From the NCBI GenBank assembly GCA_028141225.1, contig JAOIPS010000003.1, positions 18,380-82,379 on the forward strand: 64,000 nt of DNA, given 5' to 3'. Positions 1-9,264 of this stretch are shown here, one piece after another. Each line of letters starts with the position of its first letter. Position 1 is the stretch's first letter. Under the pieces are notes generated by a model that saw only the letters and a program-made list of their open reading frames with translations, was not told the DNA's origin and searched no databases. Origin of the DNA: Prochlorococcus sp. AH-736-L23 (GTDB lineage Bacteria > Cyanobacteriota > Cyanobacteriia > PCC-6307 > Cyanobiaceae). A program made the translations under genes and the position numbers.

Positions 1-40
1 TGAGAATCTATTGCAATAAGAAGTTTTTTAGTGCATAATT

Positions 41-59
41 GATAATAATTCTCATTATC
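41..59. promoter_or_regulatory. Fur-box-like site upstream of the Crp-family regulator
   Basis: GATAATAATTCTCATTATC matches 16/19 of the classical Fur box GATAATGATAATCATTATC; perfect 7-bp arms TGATAAT/ATTATCA (40-60); 12 bp before the ATG at 71. Confidence 0.6.
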
Positions 60-70
60 ACATTTATTTA

Positions 71-658
71 ATGAATTTCCATAATTATGGGGAATCTCCG
101 TCAAAATCAGTAAGGATAGTAACTGGGCAATCCGTATTAATAGACCCTTCATCAAGGCCAAAAGGAACATGCCTAGAAGTTGAAAGCGGAATTGCAAGAG
201 TTTATTGTCCTTGTGAAGAAACTGAAGGAATGACACTCGCATTTTTACAATCAGGAGATCAATTAAGAACGGACCTTTTATGTAGCGAAGGTGTCTGTGT
301 TGAAGCATTAACCGATTTGTCATTTCATAGCAATGTAAATATTGATGAGAATATTGGTTTCGATGCAGTTAATGAATGGACTTTGCAGCTCCTTAGGATA
401 AGACATCTTGGCAATGCAGAACAGCGATTACAAGCGTTGTTTTCAATACTAGTAAATCGTTTAGGAAGAAGATGTGGGCAATGGTGTGAGTTGCCTTTTA
501 GGTTAACTCACGAAAGAATTGGTGAGTTAATCGGTTCTACACGCGTAACATCAACAAGATTAATTTCTAAATTAAGATCATCTGAGTTACTAATAGCTCC
601 TCTCGGAACACAAACAGTCAGTGTTGCACCTTCTTTTATTGAAACATCGCCACTTTAA
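71..658 (+). CDS. Crp/Fnr-family transcriptional regulator
   Basis: C-terminal HTH-like segment RLTHERIGELIGSTRVTSTRLISKL and effector-domain-like N-terminus; ORF track. Confidence 0.8.
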   Translation: MNFHNYGESPSKSVRIVTGQSVLIDPSSRPKGTCLEVESGIARVYCPCEETEGMTLAFLQSGDQLRTDLLCSEGVCVEALTDLSFHSNVNIDENIGFDAVNEWTLQLLRIRHLGNAEQRLQALFSILVNRLGRRCGQWCELPFRLTHERIGELIGSTRVTSTRLISKLRSSELLIAPLGTQTVSVAPSFIETSPL

Positions 659-662
659 AAAC

Positions 663-953
663 ATGAAGGAATCACAAACACTCACTAATAGCCTGTTAAT
701 GGAAGTTGATATTTTATCGAATAGACTCAAAAATATAAAACAATCTTTCAATGCAACCAATAATAAAGCATTAAAGGAAAGATTATTTTCTGAAAACAAA
801 AATATTTTTAAAAGAGTAAACGAGATTTATAAAATAGCTGAGTTATTAAATAAAAAAAATAATGAAAAATTTAACTTTTCTAAGTTACTTGTTGAAATAA
901 GCAAAAGAATATTGAATGAAAATAAATTTGAAACAAATTTATTTTTTCTTTAA
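663..953 (+). CDS. hypothetical protein (start moved to ATG 663)
   Basis: In-frame ATG at 663 immediately after the upstream stop; overlaps the 3' end of convergent ferritin by 15 nt. Confidence 0.5.
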   Translation: MKESQTLTNSLLMEVDILSNRLKNIKQSFNATNNKALKERLFSENKNIFKRVNEIYKIAELLNKKNNEKFNFSKLLVEISKRILNENKFETNLFFL

Positions 954-1493
954 ATCACTATCTATTAATAAGATTGCAGAAGGTTGATTAGAAGCAAACT
1001 TTACTTTGCCAAGTATGTTTGCGAATTCGTCTTCTGATTTTGTTTGAGCATCTATGATTGGATCTAAAAATACGTTGGTTCTTGTATCGGAAATTCTTTC
1101 TGAAATAGAATAAAGCTGTTGCAGAGATGAAGTTAAATCAGCTTCCATGTTGAAAGAATAAGAAATCAGATCCTCTATTGAATCCCATTTTTGAACGGGT
1201 GCAGGTATTTCGTCTAATTTTACGCTTTGTCCTCTTGCGATTAAGTAATCTGCAAACTTCTGAGCATGTTCCATCTCACCTTGAGATTCACTTAGAAAAT
1301 GAGAAGCGAATCCATTTAAATCACGTTCTTGAAACCATAGATACATAGAAAAATATTGAACATTAGCATATCTTTCCATAGTTAGATGTTCAAAAATATT
1401 GTCTAATAAACTATTGTCTATCGGTTGAGCAACAGCTCTCCCAGATGGACCAAAATTGATTAATTTTTTGGTTTTTAAATTATTATCAATCAT
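939..1493 (-). CDS. ferritin
   Basis: Ferritin-like helices (ERYANVQYFSMYLWFQERDLNGFASHFLSESQGEMEHAQKFADYL); start set at MIDNNLKTKK (ATG at 1493). Confidence 0.88.
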   Translation of the reverse strand: MIDNNLKTKKLINFGPSGRAVAQPIDNSLLDNIFEHLTMERYANVQYFSMYLWFQERDLNGFASHFLSESQGEMEHAQKFADYLIARGQSVKLDEIPAPVQKWDSIEDLISYSFNMEADLTSSLQQLYSISERISDTRTNVFLDPIIDAQTKSEDEFANILGKVKFASNQPSAILLIDSDLKKK

Positions 1494-1579
1494 TTTCAAA
1501 AAATAGAAACTATACAAATAATACAACATTTTGTATAAATTAGTAATAAATTAATACTTTAAATTAAATTAAATAATAT

Positions 1580-1598
1580 GATAATGAAAATCAATCGC
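1580..1598. promoter_or_regulatory. Fur-box-like site between ferritin and the Cys-rich small ORF
   Basis: GATAATGAAAATCAATCGC, 15/19 match to the Fur consensus; 10 bp upstream of ATG 1609 and ~87 bp upstream of the ferritin start. Confidence 0.4.
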
Positions 1599-1608
1599 AA
1601 TACTATAA

Positions 1609-1731
1609 ATGAATTTAGAGTACAGTTTTTCTGAACTGCTATTAACTAATAAAATATATAAATGTAAAAAAAAGAAATGTAAAAAGAAAAAATGCTCTAA
1701 TTGGAAGGGGGGTAAGTGTAATTGCCTCTAA
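1609..1731 (+). CDS. putative 40-aa Lys/Cys-rich microprotein (MNLEYSFSELLLTNKIYKCKKKKCKKKKCSNWKGGKCNCL)
   Basis: ATG-to-TAA ORF read by hand in a 244-bp ferritin/ABC intergenic gap; 5 Cys in the last 22 residues; below the ORF-track cut-off. Confidence 0.45.
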   Translation: MNLEYSFSELLLTNKIYKCKKKKCKKKKCSNWKGGKCNCL

Positions 1732-1737
1732 AAAAAT

Positions 1738-2796
1738 CTACATATATTCCTTATATGCCCCAGGATATAAAAAATAGTAACTATTTTTAGTTATATAAAT
1801 AGAACATTTATCACCATTATTAAGGAGATTATTAATATCAGTTCTAACCCTTAATATGTTTCCATTTATAGTTACTTTGTATATGAGAAATTCTCCAAGA
1901 AATTCTTTAGATACAACAATCGCATCACCAGATTCTGATCTTTTAATTGAAAGAAATTTAGGCGAAATTGACATACTATTAATATTTTTATTTTTCAAAT
2001 ATTCTGAACTATTTATTTCACCTAAACAAGAAATATATGAATTACCATTTTTTTTGAGTTTAATAATATTATTGCCCAAAATAAAACTACTAACAAATAT
2101 AGACTTTGGATTATTTATGATGTTAATTGGTGTATCAATTTGATGTATTTTCCCCTCATTCATAACGGCGACTTTATCGCAAATTGACATTGCCTCTTCT
2201 GGATCATGAGTAACCATCAATCCACTTGCATTACAACCTTTTAGAATATTAGGAAGTTCACTTCTCAATTTTAGCTTGACATGCATGTCAAGACTACAAA
2301 AAGGTTCATCTAATAAAATAAAATTTGTGCCTGGAGCAAGTGCTCTCGCAATTGCGAGTCTTTGTTTTTGGCCTCCAGATAATTCATGTGGGTACCTTCC
2401 CTCAAAACTTTTAAGACCAACAACATTTAGTAAATAATCAACTCTGGATCTGTCTTTTTTGTTTTTCAAACCAAACATTACATTTTCCAAAACAGTTAAA
2501 TGAGGGAAAAGTGCGTAGTCTTGAAAAACCATGCCAATATTTCTTTTCTCAGGACTAAGAAATTTTTTTCTACTTGAAATTTCCCTATCATTTAGAGAAA
2601 TTCGCCCTTTAGAGGGATATTCGAACCCTGCGATTAATCTTAAAAGAGTTGTTTTTCCGCAACCTGAAGGACCAAGCAAACCTAACAATTCTCCATTTTC
2701 AATTTTTAGGTTAATTTCGTTTAATATCCAATTTGAACTTTCTCGCTTATCATATTTATGATGCAGATCATCAATTATTAACGCATCATTTTTCAC
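1738..2796 (-). CDS. futC: iron(III)-type ABC transporter ATP-binding protein (FutC/FbpC-like)
   Basis: Walker A GPSGCGKTT, signature LSGGQKQRLAIARAL, Walker B FILLDEPFCSLD, C-terminal regulatory domain; iron neighbourhood. Confidence 0.75.
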   Translation of the reverse strand: MKNDALIIDDLHHKYDKRESSNWILNEINLKIENGELLGLLGPSGCGKTTLLRLIAGFEYPSKGRISLNDREISSRKKFLSPEKRNIGMVFQDYALFPHLTVLENVMFGLKNKKDRSRVDYLLNVVGLKSFEGRYPHELSGGQKQRLAIARALAPGTNFILLDEPFCSLDMHVKLKLRSELPNILKGCNASGLMVTHDPEEAMSICDKVAVMNEGKIHQIDTPINIINNPKSIFVSSFILGNNIIKLKKNGNSYISCLGEINSSEYLKNKNINSMSISPKFLSIKRSESGDAIVVSKEFLGEFLIYKVTINGNILRVRTDINNLLNNGDKCSIYITKNSYYFLYPGAYKEYM

Positions 2797-2892
2797 TAAA
2801 TTCTATTTATTTTAAATATATTAAACTAGCAGAAAATATTCACCATAAATATTCCTTGTATAATTTTATACACCATTTAATTTTCAAATTTA

Positions 2893-3546
2893 ATGCGAAA
2901 GTCTGAAAGAGCAGAAATAATACGCAAGGAACTCAAAAAGTTATATCCATCGCCTCCAATACCCCTTGATCATACAAATGCATATACACTTCTAGTCGCA
3001 GTAGTTTTAAGTGCTCAATCGACAGATAAGAAAGTTAATGAATTAACAAGGAGCTTATTTAAGGTTGCAGATAATCCAGAAAAAATGATTCAGCTAGGTA
3101 TTAGTGGCATATACGAATACATAAAATTTTTAGGTCTATCTAATCAAAAATCAAAGAATATCTATAACTTATCTAAACTATTGATTGAGAAGCATAATGG
3201 CGTGGTCCCAGATTCCTTTGAGAAGCTTGAATCTCTTCCAGGGGTAGGCCATAAAACAGCATCAGTTGTAATGTCTCAAGTGTTTAAAATTCCCTCATTC
3301 CCAGTCGATACCCACATACACAGGTTGTCACAAAGATGGGGTTTATCAAATGGAAAAAGCGTAGTTCAAACAGAAAAAGACCTAAAAAAGATATTTCCCG
3401 TTAATGAATGGAATACCTTACATTTGCAAATAATCTTTTATGGCAGAGAATACTGCACAGCAAGAGGTTGTGATGGAACAAAATGTTTTTTATGTCGTAC
3501 TCTTTACCCAAAAAGAAAAAAGAAATTTATATGTAAAAAACCCTAA
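2893..3546 (+). CDS. nth: endonuclease III
   Basis: HhH motif LPGVGHKTASVV, VDTHIHRLSQRWGL, C-terminal 4-Cys cluster (CTARGCDGTKCFLC). Confidence 0.93.
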   Translation: MRKSERAEIIRKELKKLYPSPPIPLDHTNAYTLLVAVVLSAQSTDKKVNELTRSLFKVADNPEKMIQLGISGIYEYIKFLGLSNQKSKNIYNLSKLLIEKHNGVVPDSFEKLESLPGVGHKTASVVMSQVFKIPSFPVDTHIHRLSQRWGLSNGKSVVQTEKDLKKIFPVNEWNTLHLQIIFYGREYCTARGCDGTKCFLCRTLYPKRKKKFICKKP

Positions 3547-3581
3547 GAAATTAATATAATAACTTAATTAGTTTTTAAATC

Positions 3582-4241
3582 ATGAAAATAGCAATTTCTG
3601 GTGCATCTGGGAAAACAGGTTATCGAATTACCGAAGAAGCAGTTAAGAATGGATATAAAGTTAGGCAAATTATTAGAAAAAATTCAAAAGTCCCAGAGGG
3701 TCTAGAGAGCTTAGAAACAATTAGAGTTTCATTAAACAATAAAAAAGAACTTGATAAAGCGTTTAGAGGCATTGATGCTTTGATAATTGCTACTGGTGCA
3801 AGAGCATCATTAGATTTAACCGGTCCTGTAAAGGTTGATGCGTTAGGGGTATATAGTCAATTGGAAAGTTGCAAAAGAGTTGGCATTAAGAGAGTTATTT
3901 TAGTTAGTTCTCTTTGTACTGGAAAGTTATTACACCCATTAAATTTGTTTGGTTTAATTCTTATTTGGAAGAAAATAGGTGAAAACTTTCTACGAAATTC
4001 AAATTTTCAATGGACTATTATTAGACCTGGAGGATTAAAGGAAAATGAAGATATTAAATCAGAAAATATAAATTATTCAAAGGAGGATACTCAAATTAAT
4101 GGATCAATACCAAGAAGATTAGTAGCACAATGTTGTATAGATTCTTTAAAAAACAAAGCATCCATAAATAAATTAATAGAAGTAACAAGTTCGAATGATA
4201 ATAAAAAGATATCTTTTAAAAAAGCTATGCAAATGATTTAA
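3582..4241 (+). CDS. NAD(P)-binding SDR-like / NmrA-like oxidoreductase
   Basis: N-terminal GASGKTGYRI Rossmann motif, VILVSSL, WTIIRPGGL. Confidence 0.8.
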   Translation: MKIAISGASGKTGYRITEEAVKNGYKVRQIIRKNSKVPEGLESLETIRVSLNNKKELDKAFRGIDALIIATGARASLDLTGPVKVDALGVYSQLESCKRVGIKRVILVSSLCTGKLLHPLNLFGLILIWKKIGENFLRNSNFQWTIIRPGGLKENEDIKSENINYSKEDTQINGSIPRRLVAQCCIDSLKNKASINKLIEVTSSNDNKKISFKKAMQMI

Positions 4242-4267
4242 AAGATGTAAATATATAAAATAAAACT

Positions 4268-4456
4268 ATGAAAATAAGTCCCAAAATTGACGCATTACAA
4301 CTAATGCTTACTGATTTAAGAACTAGAAATGAGCCAATAAGACATAAAGCTGCATTTAAAGGCTGTCAACCCGAATTTCAAAGTCTTGTCTCGAGGTTAA
4401 TAAAGCAGTTAGAAGACGAATTAGTTACTGAAAAGCTTGCTAATCGTAATAGTTAA
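4268..4456 (+). CDS. conserved hypothetical protein
   Basis: Same-strand ORF tightly following the SDR gene; no convincing antisense alternative. Confidence 0.55.
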   Translation: MKISPKIDALQLMLTDLRTRNEPIRHKAAFKGCQPEFQSLVSRLIKQLEDELVTEKLANRNS

Positions 4457-4466
4457 AAAATTCCGA

Positions 4467-5078
4467 TTACTTGAAGGAAATTAAGTTATCCAATTTTGCT
4501 TGTTGTGAAAGTTCATAATATCCTCCAAAAAATTTATTATCCAAAAATATTTGAGGGAAAGTATTATGGCTACTTTGAGTCATAATTTTTTGAAAACTCT
4601 CATCATTGTCTATTAAAGTAACTTCATGAGGGATAGATAAAGAATTAAGCAACCTAATTGCTCTTTTAGACCAAGGACAATCCTTTAAAATATACGCTTT
4701 TACACGTGATTCATTTTTTAAAAAATCATTATTTGAGACATTTATAATTTTTTGTTCAAAAGAAAGTAATAATATATCAGTACCTTTTTTCACAATACAT
4801 CCCTCCTCAAGATGTCCGCCAAAGACATTACATCCCTCATCAGCAAAACTCAAATGTAAATGAACATCTCCTTTATTAAAATGTCCATTTAAGGAAACTA
4901 TCTCTAGATTTCCTTCGAATTTATTTATCTCTTGATTTCCTGGGCATTGTATACAAACTGTTCTAAGATTACCAACCACTCCAGAAACATACCCGTATAA
5001 ATTATTGGATAAAGAATATTCTTTAATTGCATTTATCAAATCAGATTCTGGAGATAGCTTTAGGCTATGAGGCTGCAT
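4467..5078 (-). CDS. PPC/DUF296-domain protein fused to a C-terminal glutaredoxin domain
   Basis: N-terminal PPC-like GNLRTVCIQCPG/EIVSLNGHF/VHLHLSFADEGCNVFGGHLEEGCIV; C-terminal Grx-like VKAYILKDCPWSKRAIRLLNSLSIPHEV...TFPQIFLDNKFFGGYYEL. Confidence 0.82.
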   Translation of the reverse strand: MQPHSLKLSPESDLINAIKEYSLSNNLYGYVSGVVGNLRTVCIQCPGNQEINKFEGNLEIVSLNGHFNKGDVHLHLSFADEGCNVFGGHLEEGCIVKKGTDILLLSFEQKIINVSNNDFLKNESRVKAYILKDCPWSKRAIRLLNSLSIPHEVTLIDNDESFQKIMTQSSHNTFPQIFLDNKFFGGYYELSQQAKLDNLISFK

Positions 5079-5260
5079 TAGATATAAGGGATAATTTTGT
5101 AATATAAAACATCATTAATCATAAAGAGAAGATGAGTATATAATCTTTAGAATTCAGATTTAAATTAAATTTTAGAATCTATCATTAAAAACCATATAAA
5201 ATTTTTACTAAAGATTCAAGCTTGTTGAAAGTGTAATATATTTTATATACGAAAACTAAT

Positions 5261-5800
5261 TTGTTATTAAGTAAAAATCTAAAAAATTTGGCATTAAATA
5301 TTCCCAACTTATTATCAATATCTCGCCTTTTCCTTGTATTCCCATTAATACTTTTTTTAGAAATTAACAGACCTTTTTATGTTTTTATATTAATTATTAT
5401 TGGTGGTTTAACTGATTATTTTGACGGGCTAATTGCGAGGAAATTTAATCTTAAAACAAGATTAGGAGCTATCCTCGATCCCTTAAGCGATAAAGTATTT
5501 TATCTAATTCCTTTAACCTTCCTTTGTAAAAATAATTTTATACCCTTCTGGTCTTTGTCATTAATTTTATTAAGAGAATTAATTATCTCTAGCCTGAGGA
5601 ACTCTACAAAAAACGGTTTACCAGCATCTATGTTAGGTAAATATAAAACATTTTTCTTTTTTATTTCAGTAATTACCTTCTTTACACCATTAAAAATTAG
5701 CTTATTGAATAATTTGGCTTTAATTTTTTATTGGTTAGGATTCATCCTAACTTTTCTGACTTTATTAGGCTATTTAAGAATTAAAAAGAATATTATCTAA
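5261..5800 (+). CDS. pgsA: CDP-diacylglycerol--glycerol-3-phosphate 3-phosphatidyltransferase
   Basis: NIPNLLSISRL and CDP-alcohol phosphotransferase motif DYFDGLIARKFNLKTRLGAILDPLSDK. Confidence 0.92.
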   Translation: MLLSKNLKNLALNIPNLLSISRLFLVFPLILFLEINRPFYVFILIIIGGLTDYFDGLIARKFNLKTRLGAILDPLSDKVFYLIPLTFLCKNNFIPFWSLSLILLRELIISSLRNSTKNGLPASMLGKYKTFFFFISVITFFTPLKISLLNNLALIFYWLGFILTFLTLLGYLRIKKNII

Positions 5801-6700
5801 ATTTTCATCAAACTCCTCAATCTTTTTATTATTAAAATCTTTCAAAAAACTATCCTTTAAACCATTAAGTAAATCAAAAGTTGGCAACCACTCTAAATCA
5901 CGTTTTATCTTAGAGATATCAGTCTGATAATGCTTTAATCTAATAGGAAATCCCTTTCGAGATTTAAGATCTAATTTTTGATAATCAAATGTTCTTAAAG
6001 AAATCTCATTTTGGTTTAATCCAAGGACATTCGCACAGAAATATATCAAACCTTTTATTGTAACTCCTTTTTCACCTGAACAGTTGTAAATATTATTTTT
6101 GGAATTTTCAAAATTTATGCACCTAATCATCACATCAGTTAGATCAGAAACATGACCTAGCTGAGTAATTAAAGACCCGTCACCAGGGATTGGTATAGAT
6201 TTTTTAGTAAATAACCTTTCAAAAAACCAATTTTCAATTTTATTATAATTCCCTGGTCCATAAATATAAGTAGGTCTAAAACTTGTAAAAGGAATTTTTT
6301 GTTTTTTTAACCAATTTTCTGTCTCAAACTTTCCTTTATGCCTGCTATCTGGATCAATTGGATCAACTTCGGATAAGGGAAGTTCACAATTATCTTTATA
6401 AACACCTGCAGAGCTGACATATATATATCTCTGGAAAGAGTTATCTAAATTTTCTATAAGAAGTTTGGTTTGTTCTAACTCTCGTCCAGAAATATCATAA
6501 ACAACATCATACTTTTTATTTCTTAGCTTGAGGATATCTTCTGAATTATTTCTATCACCCTTAATTAAATTTGTTTTTTCAGGATTACTTTTATTACCTC
6601 TTGTGAAAATATCAATATCATAATTTTTACTTAATAACTTTCCAACCAAAGACTTGCCAACAAATCTAGTGCCACCCATTACAAGAATTTTCATATTCAA
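5774..6700 (-). CDS. NAD-dependent epimerase-like protein (CSP41-like)
   Basis: MKILVMGGTRFVGKSLV, VSSAGVY, RPTYIYGPGNY; similar to CSP41-type cyanobacterial/plastid proteins. Confidence 0.8.
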   Translation of the reverse strand: MNMKILVMGGTRFVGKSLVGKLLSKNYDIDIFTRGNKSNPEKTNLIKGDRNNSEDILKLRNKKYDVVYDISGRELEQTKLLIENLDNSFQRYIYVSSAGVYKDNCELPLSEVDPIDPDSRHKGKFETENWLKKQKIPFTSFRPTYIYGPGNYNKIENWFFERLFTKKSIPIPGDGSLITQLGHVSDLTDVMIRCINFENSKNNIYNCSGEKGVTIKGLIYFCANVLGLNQNEISLRTFDYQKLDLKSRKGFPIRLKHYQTDISKIKRDLEWLPTFDLLNGLKDSFLKDFNNKKIEEFDENLDNILFNS

Positions 6701-6750
6701 AAAATATTTAACTGAAGTAGTAATCTTAAATAGAATTACATATTGAATAG

Positions 6751-6765
6751 TACTACTAAGTAGTA
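6751..6765. promoter_or_regulatory. operator-like palindrome upstream of hisA
   Basis: TACTAC-TAA-GTAGTA, 6-bp perfect arms; AAGTAGTAAT also repeated directly at 6715-6724 and 6758-6767. Confidence 0.35.
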
Positions 6766-6786
6766 ATTAATGAAAAGGATGATTCT

Positions 6787-7554
6787 ATGGACCTAATACC
6801 AGCAATTGATTTAATGAATGGTAAGTGTGTAAGGCTTTTTAAAGGCGACTTTAATAAAAGAAAAGACTTTACAAAAGATCCTCATGAGCAAGCTAAATTT
6901 TGGGAAAGCGAAGGAGCAAAATATATACATATAGTTGATTTGGATGCTGCAAAAACTGGATCTCCAACAAACGATAGATCAATAAAAAAGATTGCAAAAA
7001 CAGTTAACATCCCTATTCAAATAGGTGGAGGGATAAGGTCTCAAGAGAGGATAGAACAATTATTTTCTTATGGTATTGAGAAAGTTATCATGGGAACATC
7101 TGCAATAGAAAATAAAGAACTAGTTAAAGACTTATCAAATAAATTTCCTGGAAGGATAATTGTTGGGATAGATGCAAAAGATGGAAAAGTTAGTACAAGG
7201 GGTTGGCTTGAGCGATCTAATGTTTTTGCCACAGATCTTGTAAAGGAGTTTTCTTCATTTAAAATTGCTAGTTTTATTGTTACAGATATAAATACAGATG
7301 GGACCTTAGAAGGGACAAATGAAGAATTCATAAAAAGCATACTTGAAATTACAGATATTCCAGTAATAGCCTCAGGAGGTGTTGGTTCAATTTCTGATTT
7401 ATTATCGTTAGTGAAATTTGAAAACTCGGGACTCTTTGGAGTAATAGTAGGTAAAGCTCTATATGAAAATAGATTCACTATAAACGAAGCGAATAATGTA
7501 TTATCAGCAGAGAGATTAAATGACTTTGATTTAAACACAAATTACTACGCTTAA
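6787..7554 (+). CDS. hisA: ProFAR isomerase
   Basis: MDLIPAIDLMNGKCVRLFKGDF, IQIGGGIRS, VIASGGVGS. Confidence 0.95.
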   Translation: MDLIPAIDLMNGKCVRLFKGDFNKRKDFTKDPHEQAKFWESEGAKYIHIVDLDAAKTGSPTNDRSIKKIAKTVNIPIQIGGGIRSQERIEQLFSYGIEKVIMGTSAIENKELVKDLSNKFPGRIIVGIDAKDGKVSTRGWLERSNVFATDLVKEFSSFKIASFIVTDINTDGTLEGTNEEFIKSILEITDIPVIASGGVGSISDLLSLVKFENSGLFGVIVGKALYENRFTINEANNVLSAERLNDFDLNTNYYA

Positions 7555-7633
7555 AAGAGTATAAAAATTGATTTAAGGCTGGTGCTTGCAGTAATTATTA
7601 GTTAATTTTGTATAAGAGATAAGAAATCTAGTC

Positions 7634-9250
7634 TTGGAATTAATTTCAAAAAAATCGATATTGATTATTGCTCCAAGCTTAATTGCAGAATCTTTATCGC
7701 TAAAGTTAACATCACTAGACCAAAATTTAGAAATTAATTTTAATAATGGAACAGGTGATAAAACTCCAGATTTAGTTATATGGAATGTTCTTAATTTCCA
7801 ATCAGAAGATCTTATAAGGTTAGAATTATTAAAGTTAAAAGAAAGATATGATGAGTCAAAGTTTCTTATAATTCTATCTGGCGAACTTGTTTATGAAGCG
7901 AATACCTATCCATCGTTAAATGCTGAAGGTTTTCTTTTAAATCCCAGTGCAGAAAAAGTTCTTCAATCTATTGATACCATTTTAAAAGGTGGAAGGGTAT
8001 TTGATATTGAAAATAATTCCCAAGTACCTTTAAACAAAAATAAGCCTCTCTCTTTTAGTCAAAAAATTCTAACTTCAGGTCTTAAACAAATCGATTCAGA
8101 AATTAATCATATATTCAAATATGTCAACTCTGATTCAACACCAGAATTTTATAAATTCATTTTAAAAGGAAGATTAAGAGAACTTATTACAGCAAAATCA
8201 TTTCTAATTTTCTTATGGGGTAATTCACTAGAAGTTTATACAGAAGCAATTTATACTGAAAATAAAATTAATCTTGAAAATAATAACACTGTTTTCATTA
8301 AAGATAAAAACACCGCAGAAATATGGAATTTGATTTTAGATAGACTAAAAGAAAGGTATAACTCAACTAACTTGCAGGTTGAATTTAATAATTCATCAAT
8401 AATTCTCTCTGGAATAAAGAAAGAATTCATTTCACGACTAATTTGCAAAATGTTAGATGAGTTAGATAATTTAGTAAAAAATATTAAGGAAAACTATAAG
8501 GAGAAAGATTTTAAAGATGATTTAAATTCTCTTATAAAAGAACTTAAAGTTAATACAATTTCAAATATCACAGACAGTTATTTTCGATTAAAAAAAGGAG
8601 GCGAATCTATTTCAATAAATGATTTTATTTATAATGAGGTAAGTTGCGAAGAGATAGATAGAGAATCACACGAATCAATAATGTTTATTGAGCCAATTAT
8701 TAAAAATGAGGCTCTTGACTATGATGGAAAATTACTCCCTCTATATGAAACAGAATCGTTTTTGATCCTTGAAAATATAATTTCAAATTGGACAATAAGG
8801 AACTGTAATTTATTAGCTTCTGAAGTCTTTAATATTTGTTCTTCTTGGCCTGAATTAAGAACTGTACTTATAAATCCTGAATTACAATCGACAAGAAATT
8901 TTGAAAGATTTAGAAATAATATTAATAACTACAATCGCTGGCATGACTATATTTATATGCCTATCTACTTGTATGAGAGTAAACGAGAATATATTGATAT
9001 TATCGATAAAAAATTTACCCGATATTTTAAAAATGAAAATAGAGAGAAAGAATTAGAGAATCTAGAATGGCTACAAAAACAAGTTACATTGTTAGTTGAG
9101 ATAAGAGATGCCGTAGCACCGCAGTTAGAATTTGCTGTAAAATATATCGGTAATCTTTTCGTAACTTTTCTTACAAAGGTCGTTGGCAAAGCTATCGGTT
9201 TAGTTGGGAAAGGAATCCTTCAAGGATTAGGGAGATCAAATTCAAAGTAA
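7634..9250 (+). CDS. DUF3685-family (Ycf55-like) protein
   Basis: Length and C-terminus LVEIRDAVAPQLEFAVKYIGNLFVTFLTKVVGKAIGLVGKGILQGLGR typical of the cyanobacterial family; TTG start. Confidence 0.7.
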   Translation: MELISKKSILIIAPSLIAESLSLKLTSLDQNLEINFNNGTGDKTPDLVIWNVLNFQSEDLIRLELLKLKERYDESKFLIILSGELVYEANTYPSLNAEGFLLNPSAEKVLQSIDTILKGGRVFDIENNSQVPLNKNKPLSFSQKILTSGLKQIDSEINHIFKYVNSDSTPEFYKFILKGRLRELITAKSFLIFLWGNSLEVYTEAIYTENKINLENNNTVFIKDKNTAEIWNLILDRLKERYNSTNLQVEFNNSSIILSGIKKEFISRLICKMLDELDNLVKNIKENYKEKDFKDDLNSLIKELKVNTISNITDSYFRLKKGGESISINDFIYNEVSCEEIDRESHESIMFIEPIIKNEALDYDGKLLPLYETESFLILENIISNWTIRNCNLLASEVFNICSSWPELRTVLINPELQSTRNFERFRNNINNYNRWHDYIYMPIYLYESKREYIDIIDKKFTRYFKNENREKELENLEWLQKQVTLLVEIRDAVAPQLEFAVKYIGNLFVTFLTKVVGKAIGLVGKGILQGLGRSNSK

Positions 9251-9264
9251 GTTTTTAAACTTTA

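Noticed and set aside
5142-5216. Nested inverted repeats (AATCTTTAG/CTAAAGATT, AGATT/AATCT) in the divergent gap before pgsA
   Set aside because: Pure AT-rich, short arms with long spacing; expected by chance.
7068-7538. 156-aa minus-strand ORF
   Set aside because: Antisense to hisA, no recognisable motif.
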